Source: Caldisericota bacterium
GTDB lineage: Bacteria > CAIJMQ01 > JAADFP01
Assembly (NCBI GenBank): GCA_013152825.1
Contig: JAADFP010000042.1
Location: 1 to 21,887, forward strand
Reading direction: 5' to 3'
Length of the DNA stretch: 21,887 nt
Shown here: positions 15,335-21,887 of the stretch, piece by piece
Layout: each line of letters opens with the position of its first letter
Numbering within the stretch: position 1 is the stretch's first letter
Made by a program: the position numbers and the translations under genes
Notes under the pieces: generated by a model
What the model was told of the DNA's origin: nothing
Database searches by the model: none
The model's input: only the letters and a program-made list of their open reading frames with translations

Positions 15335-17047
15335 ATGCCGACAGGCAGAAAAAAATTAGGGGAACTACTCCTGGAAAAGGGGGTTATTACTGAAAAGCAG
15401 CTCCAGCAGGCACTGGAAGAGCAGGAAAAAACAGGTAAGCTTCTGGGTAGAGTATTGGTGGATCTGGGGCTGGTAAAGGATGAGGATATTCTTGCGGTTT
15501 TAGGTGCTCAAACCGGTATGCAGGAGGTGGATATCTCGAACATAGAGGTGTCGCCTCAGCTTTTAGAAAAGGTGCCTGGACCTGTAGCCAAGGCATACAA
15601 AATAGTGCCTCTCCGCATGGAGGGAAACACTCTCCTGGTAGCTATGGGGGACCCTCTTAATATCCAGGCACTGGATGATTTAAGATTTTTACTTGATTGT
15701 GACGTAAAAGGGCTTATAAGTAATGAGCAGGCAGTAAATGAAGCTATCGACAGGCTATACGGAGGGGAGATGGAGACGGTAGAAGACCTTTTAAAAGAAC
15801 TGGAAGCAGAAGCAGCTCCCCTGGAAGAAGCGGAAGAAAGGGCAGTAGAAGATATTCAGGCTTTAGAGCAGCTGGCGCATGAAGTTCCCGTGGTCAAACT
15901 TCTTAACCTGGTGCTCATCCAGGCTATAAAGGATAAAGCCAGCGATATACACTTTGAGCCTTTTGAAGATCAATTTCGCATACGATACAGGGTGGATGGA
16001 ATTCTCTACGAGATGGTCCCGCCACCCCGGCACTTTGCTCTGGCTGTGAATACCCGAATAAAAGTCATGGCGGACATGGATATTGCCCAGAGACGTGTGC
16101 CTCAGGATGGCCGTATAGAACTGCACATGGGAGGAAGAGAGGTTGACCTGCGAGTTTCTACCATTCCCACCGTGCATGGCGAAAGTGTGGTAATGCGAGT
16201 CCTGGATAAAAGTGTTTTAATGCTTTCCCTGGAAAAGCTGGGGTTTGCCGAAGATGACCTGGAAAAAACAAATAAACTGATTTCCAAGCCTAATGGGATA
16301 GTTTTGGTAACCGGTCCTACCGGTTGTGGCAAAACTACTACTCTCTATGCTTGCCTGAGAAAGATAAATTCACCCGAGGTCAAGATAATCACCGTAGAAG
16401 ATCCGGTGGAATACGACATAGAAGGAATTCACCAGGTACAGGTGAAACAGTCAATAGGGCTTACCTTTGCCACTACCTTGAGGCATATCCTGCGCCAGGA
16501 CCCGGATATTATCCTGGTAGGAGAAATCAGGGATTTGGAAACTGCAGAGATGGCCATACAGGCTTCTCTTACCGGTCACCTGGTTTTTGCTACCTTGCAT
16601 ACCAATGATTCTCCTTCCGCTATTACCCGTTTAATCGACATGGAAGTAGAGCCGTTCCTTATCAGCTCCACGTTAGAGGCAATAATGAGCCAGAGGCTGG
16701 TTAGGGTTATTTGCAAGGTGTGTAAGGAGGAGTACGAGCCATCCCCGGAGGAGCTGGAACTTTTAGAGATGGAGCCTTCCGAAGCAAAGAAGCATAAATT
16801 TTACAGGGGTAAAGGCTGCTCCGCCTGTAATAATATTGGGTATATGGGCAGGACTGGCATATATGAAATTTTGCTTATGAACGAAGAATTGAGAAGAGCT
16901 GTGGTGGACAAAGCCTCGGCAGGTGAGATAAGAGAAATAGCCTTGAAATATGGGATGAAAACACTAAGGCACGATGGGTTAGACAAAATTTTTAAGGGGG
17001 TTACTACTATCGAAGAAGTGGTAAGGGAGACCACCGGATATGTATAA
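15335..17047 (+). CDS. pilB: PilB/GspE-type ATPase (second copy)
   Basis: A paralogue of the first ATPase, 570 residues, with the same order: MshEN domain (about 1-145), acidic linker (about 145-180), KASDIHFEP (201-209), Walker A GPTGCGKT (327-334), EDPVEY (355-360), Walker B DPDIILVGEIRD (389-400), GHLVFATLHTND (414-425) and zinc cysteines C460, C463, C495 and C498. Walker A has Cys331 where most family members have Ser, a tolerated position. The start ATG is three bases past the pilT stop, with GGAGGG (15319-15324) upstream. The two copies flank pilT and are followed by pilC. They might serve separate machines (pilus and type II-like secretion) or one mixed motor; the sequence does not decide. 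Confidence 0.93.
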   Translation: MPTGRKKLGELLLEKGVITEKQLQQALEEQEKTGKLLGRVLVDLGLVKDEDILAVLGAQTGMQEVDISNIEVSPQLLEKVPGPVAKAYKIVPLRMEGNTLLVAMGDPLNIQALDDLRFLLDCDVKGLISNEQAVNEAIDRLYGGEMETVEDLLKELEAEAAPLEEAEERAVEDIQALEQLAHEVPVVKLLNLVLIQAIKDKASDIHFEPFEDQFRIRYRVDGILYEMVPPPRHFALAVNTRIKVMADMDIAQRRVPQDGRIELHMGGREVDLRVSTIPTVHGESVVMRVLDKSVLMLSLEKLGFAEDDLEKTNKLISKPNGIVLVTGPTGCGKTTTLYACLRKINSPEVKIITVEDPVEYDIEGIHQVQVKQSIGLTFATTLRHILRQDPDIILVGEIRDLETAEMAIQASLTGHLVFATLHTNDSPSAITRLIDMEVEPFLISSTLEAIMSQRLVRVICKVCKEEYEPSPEELELLEMEPSEAKKHKFYRGKGCSACNNIGYMGRTGIYEILLMNEELRRAVVDKASAGEIREIALKYGMKTLRHDGLDKIFKGVTTIEEVVRETTGYV

Positions 17048-17096
17048 AGTTTTGCAGCGAATTTTTTTAAAACCCGATACAAGGGGGGTGAGATAA

Positions 17097-18356
17097 ATGG
17101 CGCTCTATAACTATGTAGCTTTGAATCCTCAGGGTAAAGAAGTCAAGGGTACTATTGAAGCTGATAACCCTTCCCTCGCTGCCACCCAGGTAAGAGAAAT
17201 GGGATACTTCCCTACCCGTATCAAGGAACAGAAATTACCTTCAGCAGCACAGAAAAAGAAGAAAGAAGGTGGCGCCCTTCAGATGACCATAAAGATACCC
17301 GGCCTGACTACCCGGGTTAAGCCCAAGCAACTCACCGAATTTACCCGTCAGTTGGCTACTCTGATTGATGCAGGATTGCCATTAGTGAGAAGTCTCAATA
17401 TCCTGAGAGATCAGGCCAAGCCCGGCGTATTAAAAGACATCTTAACCGATTTAGTGGAAAGAATAGAAGGAGGAAGTACTTTTTCAGATGCCCTGGCGCA
17501 GCATCCCCACAGCTTCTCCAAGCTCTATATAAACATGGTAAAAGCAGGCGAACTGGGTGGTATCCTGGAAGTAGTGCTTAACCGGACAGCGGAATTTATG
17601 GAAAAGGAGCTTGCTCTCCGGGGGAAAATAAAGGGAGCTATGATTTATCCTGTAGCAGTGGCTTTTGTAGCGGGGGGTATCGTAGGTTTTATTATGACTT
17701 TTATTATTCCTACCTTTAAGAAAATGTTTATTTCATTTGGAGGAACGGGAGCTGCCTTGCCTCTTCCCACCCGGGTACTCATCACTATGTCTGATTTGAT
17801 AAAAACAAAATGGTACTATGGAATAATAGGAATAATCCTGCTTGTGATTATATTCAAACTCATTGCCAGGACATCCAAAGGTAAATATGTGATAGATTTC
17901 TTGAAATTGAAGATGATTATCTTTGGCCCGCTATTCTTGAAAACTGCTATCGCCAGATTTTCCCGTACATTGGGGACCCTCATAAATAGTGGTGTGCCCA
18001 TACTCCAGGCACTGGCTATTGTGAAAGAAACAGCGGGCAACGAGGTTATATCCAGAGCAATGGTAAAAGTGCATGACTCCATAAGAGAAGGAGAAAGCAT
18101 TGCCAAGCCACTGGAGGACTCGCGGGTGTTCCCTCCTCTGGTAGTGCACATGGTAGGTGTGGGAGAGGAGACAGGTGCTCTGGATACCATGCTTATAAAA
18201 GTAGCGGATGCCTACGAGGACGAAGTGGATACAACAGTAGCGGGGTTAGCTTCTGTTCTGGAGCCTTTACTCCTGGTAGGAATGGGGCTTGTGGTAGGTT
18301 TTATCGTGATTTCTCTCTTCCTCCCTCTCATAAAAATAGCCCAGATGATTCATTAA
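17097..18356 (+). CDS. pilC: PilC/GspF inner-membrane platform protein
   Basis: The polytopic membrane protein that couples the ATPases to pilin assembly. 419 residues. The N-terminus MALYNYVALNPQGKEVKG is typical of the family, and two T2SSF domains follow (about 80-205 and 285-412), each with the QLATLIDAGLPL / TLGTLINSGVPI and GELGG / GEETG motifs. Membrane segments fall at about 182-205, 240-256 and 388-412. A strong ribosome site (AAGGGGGGTGAG) fixes the start. It sits 49 bases after the second pilB, and the following regulator ATG touches its stop codon. Confidence 0.95.
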   Translation: MALYNYVALNPQGKEVKGTIEADNPSLAATQVREMGYFPTRIKEQKLPSAAQKKKKEGGALQMTIKIPGLTTRVKPKQLTEFTRQLATLIDAGLPLVRSLNILRDQAKPGVLKDILTDLVERIEGGSTFSDALAQHPHSFSKLYINMVKAGELGGILEVVLNRTAEFMEKELALRGKIKGAMIYPVAVAFVAGGIVGFIMTFIIPTFKKMFISFGGTGAALPLPTRVLITMSDLIKTKWYYGIIGIILLVIIFKLIARTSKGKYVIDFLKLKMIIFGPLFLKTAIARFSRTLGTLINSGVPILQALAIVKETAGNEVISRAMVKVHDSIREGESIAKPLEDSRVFPPLVVHMVGVGEETGALDTMLIKVADAYEDEVDTTVAGLASVLEPLLLVGMGLVVGFIVISLFLPLIKIAQMIH

Positions 18357-19742
18357 ATGCCTCTTATTATTCTCGTAGAGGATGATGCAGGGTTAAGGAA
18401 GAACCTTTCTTTTCTTCTGCAGGAAGAAGGGTTTCAGGTGGTTTCCTTTCCCACCGCTGAGGAAGCGGAAGAAAAGCTAAGAGAGATTTCTCCTGATTTG
18501 GTCATTACTGACCTGAGACTTCCGGGCATCAGCGGGTTAGAGTTTGTCTCTCACCTTAAAGAAAAAGCTCCCCGTGTTCCGGTAATCATAATTACTGCCT
18601 ATGCCACCCTGAGTAGTGCCGTGGAGGCAATTCGCCTGGGAGCACGTGATTATCTTATTAAACCTTTTCATCCAGAGAAAGTCATTCTTTCCCTTAAGCG
18701 TATCCTGGAATTAGAAGAACTGAAGGAGGAAAACCGCTGGCTGAAGGAAGAGCTTTCACGCCGGGATAAATTTGAAGAAATGATAGGGAAAAGTGCTGCC
18801 ATGCAGAACGTTTATAACCTGATAGAAAAAATTGCGCCCAGCGGTGTCCCGGTGCTAATCGTAGGTGAAAGCGGTACCGGTAAGGAGCTGGTAGCGCGTG
18901 CCATACACAAGAGAAGCACGCGAAAAGAGGGTAAATTCGTCCCGGTAAATTGCGGAGCTATTCCGGAAACCCTTATTGAAAGTGAATTGTTTGGTCATGA
19001 AAAGGGGGCTTTTACTGGAGCAACCGAGAAAAAGAAAGGTCTCCTGGAAATATCTCATGGTGGCACGTTGTTTCTGGATGAAGTGGGGGATTTACCGCTT
19101 TCAGTGCAAATGAAACTACTGAGATTTTTACAGGAAAGGGAGTTTGTGCGGGTGGGGGGAACAAGCCATATAAAAGTGGACACGCGCATAATATCTGCTA
19201 CTAACAAGAACCTGGAAGAGGAAATTGAAAAAGGTAATTTCAGAAAAGACCTCTACTACCGCATTCAAGCCGTAATTCTTCCCTTGCCGCCGCCTTTGAA
19301 GGAAAGGAAAGAAGATATTCCTATTTTAGTGGAGCATTTCCTTGGCAAATACAAGAATGAAGGGGTAGAGAAAAAGAAGAAAAGATTTAGTTCAGAGGCT
19401 ATGAAACTGCTTACTGCTTATTCCTGGCCTGGTAACGTACGAGAATTGGAAAATGTAGTTAGAGGGTGCATTGCTCTCTCGGAAGGAGCACTTATAGATG
19501 TGGATAGTTTACCACCCCGTTTGAGAAAATCTAGAGGACAAAAAAACGCATTGCTAGGCTCCTGGGCAGAGATGCAGAAGGAGTTTGCCGAGAGATACAT
19601 CAGGGAAATTCTTAAGGAAGCCGGCGGTAATGTCTCAAAAGCAAGCAGAATGGCAGGAATTTCCCGCCGGCATTTCTACGAAAAAATGAAAGAATATAAT
19701 ATAGACCCGGGAGAAGTTAGGAGTAGTAGGGGAGAAGATTAG
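18357..19742 (+). CDS. PilR-like sigma-54 response regulator
   Basis: A 461-residue NtrC-family activator starting on the base after the pilC stop. The receiver domain has D9/D10, the phospho-acceptor D52 (VITDLRLPG) and K102. The AAA+ domain has Walker A GESGTGKE (170-177), a canonical GAFTGA (217-222), Walker B TLFLDEVG (237-244) and FRKDLYYRI. A Fis-type helix-turn-helix lies at about 422-446 (GGNVSKASRMAGI). By position in a pil cluster, next to a kinase and followed by pilins behind a possible sigma-54 promoter, it should activate pilin transcription as PilR does; that is inference. Its TAG stop is part of a TAGAC heptad array. Confidence 0.9.
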   Translation: MPLIILVEDDAGLRKNLSFLLQEEGFQVVSFPTAEEAEEKLREISPDLVITDLRLPGISGLEFVSHLKEKAPRVPVIIITAYATLSSAVEAIRLGARDYLIKPFHPEKVILSLKRILELEELKEENRWLKEELSRRDKFEEMIGKSAAMQNVYNLIEKIAPSGVPVLIVGESGTGKELVARAIHKRSTRKEGKFVPVNCGAIPETLIESELFGHEKGAFTGATEKKKGLLEISHGGTLFLDEVGDLPLSVQMKLLRFLQEREFVRVGGTSHIKVDTRIISATNKNLEEEIEKGNFRKDLYYRIQAVILPLPPPLKERKEDIPILVEHFLGKYKNEGVEKKKKRFSSEAMKLLTAYSWPGNVRELENVVRGCIALSEGALIDVDSLPPRLRKSRGQKNALLGSWAEMQKEFAERYIREILKEAGGNVSKASRMAGISRRHFYEKMKEYNIDPGEVRSSRGED

Positions 19743-19772
19743 ACTATAGACCTTAGACATTAGACTTTAGGT
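19738..19772 (+). repeat. Heptad array A, copy 4
   Basis: Five in-phase seven-base units, four of them exactly NNTAGAC (leading pairs AT, TA, CT and AT), then TTTAGGT. The first unit overlaps the end of the PilR-like gene and supplies its TAG stop. Confidence 0.75.
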
Positions 19773-19802
19773 TGGAATACAGGCGGGCGTAACCGGTTCC
19801 CT

Positions 19803-19848
19803 GTTAGTAGATGGTAAATAGTAGTTAGTGGAGGATAAGTGAGTAGGT
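19803..19848 (+). repeat. Heptad array B, degenerate copy 4
   Basis: Units GTTAGTA, GATGGTA, AATAGTA, GTTAGTG and GAGGATA run in seven-base phase at 19803-19837, followed by a less regular AGTGAGTAGG. They resemble the second-type units at 6903-6937 and, as there, lie downstream of a TAGAC array. Confidence 0.55.
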
Positions 19849-19915
19849 TAATAATAGATGATTAAAAGGAGATAATTAGCTTTGAGTATTACCTCGAATG
19901 TAACCTGGAGGAGAA

Positions 19916-20965
19916 GTGGAGCAAAAAGGTAGCCAGCCCAGGAACAAATCTATTCGCTATCTGCATCTTCTTCTCCTTATACTTGTAATCCTTTCGGTGG
20001 CCCTGATCCCTTTCCTCTTTTATTTACCCGGCAGCATGCGGGTGATAGTACTATGCGGGGAATTCTTTCTCCTGGGCTCGCTTTTTACTCTCATTGTATT
20101 TGTTATAATTGCTCCTTTTAGACATTTTCTGCAGCCCCTCTCATCTTCTTCCCACATGGAAAAGCTCACCTCCTCTCTGGCGCAGGCACAAAGAGAAGTA
20201 GTAAGGCTGAACCGGGAGTTGGAAAAGGAATTAAATACAAAAAATGAAAAACTAAAAAAGATTCAGGAAGAAATGTTTTCCTTGCAGATGCAGGTGGTAG
20301 AACAGGAAAAACTTGCCTCTCTGGCAAAAATGGCTTCCGGGGTAGTACACGAGATAAAAACCCCTCTTTCTGTAATGAGGACTTCTACCTACTTGTTAAA
20401 AAAATTCTCCCGGGAGAAAAGAATAAAAGAACAAATAGAATTGATAGAAGGAGAAATTTCACGTATAGATGAAATAGCAACTTCTCTTATGGATTATGCG
20501 CGCAGCGCCAGGGATGTTCCCCTTACCTGGGTAGATATTTCTTCTCTCCTGCAGGAGGTTATCAAGGAGCTGCAGTTCACGGGGAAACTGCAAAAAATTG
20601 AAGTGATAAATAATCTTCCTTCTTCTTTCCCTCCTGTATATGCACATGCTGGCCGGCTAAGAGAAGTACTGATTAATATAATAAACAATGCGGTGGAATC
20701 CATGGAAAGCGGGGGAAAACTTACCCTGGAAGGAAAAACAGAGGAGGAGGAAGCTCATCTACTGGTAGAAGATACCGGGGTGGGAATACCTGCTGAGGAT
20801 TTAAAGAATCTTTTTGACCCCTTTTTCAGCACAAAAGGAAAAGGCACAGGCCTGGGCTTGGCTATCTCCTATGCATTTGTGAAGCGGTTCGGAGGGGATA
20901 TACGTATAAAAAGTATCCCTGGTAAAGGTACTGCCCTGGAGTTAATACTCAAGGCAAAGGTGTGA
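19916..20965 (+). CDS. PilS-like sensor histidine kinase
   Basis: A 349-residue kinase with two membrane helices near the N-terminus (about 15-37 and 42-67), almost no extracytoplasmic loop, no HAMP, then a coiled coil (about 80-132). HisKA follows with H145 in GVVHEIKTPLS, then an ATPase domain with N258 (NIINNAVESME), DTGVGIP (286-292), FDPFFST and GKGTGLGLAIS. The start is GTG at 19916, three bases after GGAGGAG. PilS proteins usually have more membrane helices, so this short-loop kinase probably senses something in or near the membrane. It is separated from its likely partner regulator by 173 bp of repeats. Confidence 0.9.
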   Translation: MEQKGSQPRNKSIRYLHLLLLILVILSVALIPFLFYLPGSMRVIVLCGEFFLLGSLFTLIVFVIIAPFRHFLQPLSSSSHMEKLTSSLAQAQREVVRLNRELEKELNTKNEKLKKIQEEMFSLQMQVVEQEKLASLAKMASGVVHEIKTPLSVMRTSTYLLKKFSREKRIKEQIELIEGEISRIDEIATSLMDYARSARDVPLTWVDISSLLQEVIKELQFTGKLQKIEVINNLPSSFPPVYAHAGRLREVLINIINNAVESMESGGKLTLEGKTEEEEAHLLVEDTGVGIPAEDLKNLFDPFFSTKGKGTGLGLAISYAFVKRFGGDIRIKSIPGKGTALELILKAKV

Positions 20966-21152
20966 GAAAAAGGTAACAGCTTATTTTAACTTCTTCGTTG
21001 TTTTCCATGTGAAAATTTGGGTAATAGGCAAAAATTGTGAGTATCCTTTACCCTGTGAGTTAGGCAGGAATAAATTTCTCCCGTGTGTCTTCTGTTTTGT
21101 AGCATTTTTCCTGTACCAGAAGAATGTGTCTGCTTTCAAAGGGGAATAGAAT
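20966..21152 (+). other. Pilin upstream region
   Basis: 187 bp without a gene. TTTTC (21001-21005) and GAAAA (21011-21015) could form a weak hairpin, not a convincing terminator. The right-hand end carries the candidate promoter described next. A PilR-like activator would be expected to bind somewhere here, but I see no clear inverted repeat. Confidence 0.3.
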
Positions 21153-21162
21153 TTGCTACAAT
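21141..21162 (+). promoter_or_regulatory. Candidate sigma-54 promoter of the pilin gene, overlapping a sigma-70-like -10
   Basis: GG at 21143-21144 and GC at 21155-21156 have the exact ten-base spacing of -24/-12 promoters. The -12 side reads TTTGCT, a good match, while the -24 side (GGGGAA) matches only at the GG. The start would be near 21168, about 18 bases before the chosen pilin ATG. The same place also reads TGCTACAAT, an extended -10-like element, so sigma-70 use cannot be excluded. Confidence 0.5.
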
Positions 21163-21185
21163 CTATAACAGGGGTGGAAGAAGAG

Positions 21186-21647
21186 ATGGATAGAAAAGTT
21201 ATGGGTTATAAGTGGTTAGTTCTTAGGAGAAACACAAAAAATTCACTGCTTTCCCCGATGTCAAGGTTTCAAGAGGAAGGTAAAACTCAAAACTTTTTAA
21301 AAGGTTTTACTCTTATTGAGCTGATGGTAGTTATCGCCATAGTCGTGCTCCTGGCTGGCATAATGATTCCAAACTACATAAAAAACATGGAGAAAGCCAA
21401 GTTAGCCAAGGCAAAAGCAGACATAGAAATTCTCATCAAGGCGATAACCCTTTACCGGGTGGACAGCGAAGAATTCCCTTCTTCTCTTACCGACCTTACC
21501 TCGGGCACTCATCCCTACCTGGCAAGGGATATTCCTTTAAGTCCCTGGGGAGGCTCTTATACTTACTCTTTGGGTACCAACTCTTATACCATAGAAGCAA
21601 AAGACTCGCAGGGGAAAGTAAAATATTCGGAAACCATAAAATTTTAG
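21186..21647 (+). CDS. Type IV prepilin / GspG-like major pseudopilin
   Basis: A pilus or pseudopilus subunit. The cleavage/methylation signature KGFTLIELMVVIAIVVLLAG has Glu at +5 and a hydrophobic helix. After it come the helical spine and a small C-terminal domain with YRVDSEEFPSSLTDL and LSPWGGSYTYS, which echo the D-x-G-x-YP and DPWG-x-YxY elements of GspG, though the Asp before PWG is Ser. With the ATG at 21186 the protein is 153 residues and the leader 40, which is long. ATG 21258 would give a 16-residue leader but has no ribosome site. A purine-rich GGAAGAAG and the promoter position favour 21186. A TTG at 21153 is rejected because it lies in the promoter. Confidence 0.88.
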   Translation: MDRKVMGYKWLVLRRNTKNSLLSPMSRFQEEGKTQNFLKGFTLIELMVVIAIVVLLAGIMIPNYIKNMEKAKLAKAKADIEILIKAITLYRVDSEEFPSSLTDLTSGTHPYLARDIPLSPWGGSYTYSLGTNSYTIEAKDSQGKVKYSETIKF

Positions 21648-21660
21648 GAAGGAGGCAAGC

Positions 21661-21887
21661 ATGAAAAAAGTGCGAACTTCAAGGTATAAGTCAGGGGGAG
21701 AGCCCTACTCACTTAAAAGGGGGTTTACCCTCCTGGAGCTCATGGTGGTGGTGGCTATTATTGTGATTCTGGCCGGGATAATTCTCCCCAATTATGCCAA
21801 GAGAGTAGATAGAGCCAGGATGGTGAGAGCAGAGGCAGATATTTCTGCACTGGAGACAGCCATTGCTATGTATGCAAATGACATGGG
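21661..21887 (+). CDS. Second prepilin (3' end outside window)
   Basis: An open frame from the ATG at 21661 to the window edge, 75 codons visible, with a perfect AAGGAGG ribosome site at 21649-21655. The 21-residue basic leader (MKKVRTSRYK...) ends in KRG, followed by FTLLELMVVVAIIVILAGII with Glu at +5. The spine then runs to AMYANDMG, which looks like the start of the GspG-type Y-x-x-D-x-G element. It lies 13 bases after the first pilin and is clearly related to it, so the pair probably arose by duplication and is cotranscribed. The C-terminal domain, needed to separate major from minor pilin, is not in the window. Confidence 0.9.
   Translation, partial: MKKVRTSRYKSGGEPYSLKRGFTLLELMVVVAIIVILAGIILPNYAKRVDRARMVRAEADISALETAIAMYANDM

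Overview
The window is chromosomal DNA of mid-40s % G+C (judged by eye) from a Gram-negative (diderm) bacterium. LpxD (lipid A) and KdsB (Kdo activation) imply a lipopolysaccharide outer membrane, and a type IV pilus / type II secretion-like cluster fits that. TTG and GTG starts, ATGA or TGATG gene overlaps and short or missing leaders are common. I cannot name the phylum. The mix of pil genes, paired NtrC-type regulators and odd intergenic repeats suggests an uncultured lineage, but that is inference. No phage, insertion sequence or CRISPR array is visible.

Layout. 3-929 (+): 3' part of a PD-(D/E)XK nuclease-like gene with four Fe-S-type cysteines. 930-1261: repeat-filled intergenic region. 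1262-5428 (-): an operon read leftwards, sensor histidine kinase, sigma-54 response regulator, lpxD. 5501-6862 (+): CCA-adding enzyme, divergent from the kinase across a 72-bp promoter region. 6863-7361: second repeat-filled region. 7362-9687 (+): isocitrate dehydrogenase-family gene overlapping purA. 9810-9981 (+): tRNA-Lys(TTT) and tRNA-Glu(TTC), neither with an encoded CCA end. 10112-12448 (+): kdsB overlapping a frame-disrupted pyrG. 12550-18356 (+): pilB-like, pilT-like (frame-disrupted), second pilB-like, pilC-like. 18357-20965 (+): PilR-like sigma-54 activator and PilS-like kinase. 21186 to the end (+): two prepilin genes, the second cut by the window edge.

How the genes fit together. 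The pil block supplies the motor ATPases, a platform protein, a two-component pair expected to act with sigma-54, and pilin subunits. A GG-N10-GC promoter candidate lies just before the first pilin, where a PilR target would be expected. The second two-component pair shares an operon with lpxD, which suggests envelope-linked regulation. The CCA-adding enzyme fits with tRNAs that lack encoded CCA.

The most unusual content is (1) a family of degenerate seven-base-period arrays between genes, built from modules that recur in inverted orientation and differ in steps of seven bases, and (2) two disrupted reading frames in conserved genes: pyrG by an exact 8-bp tandem duplication and pilT at a run of five C. 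These look like recent or assembly-level changes, because both halves of each protein are well conserved.
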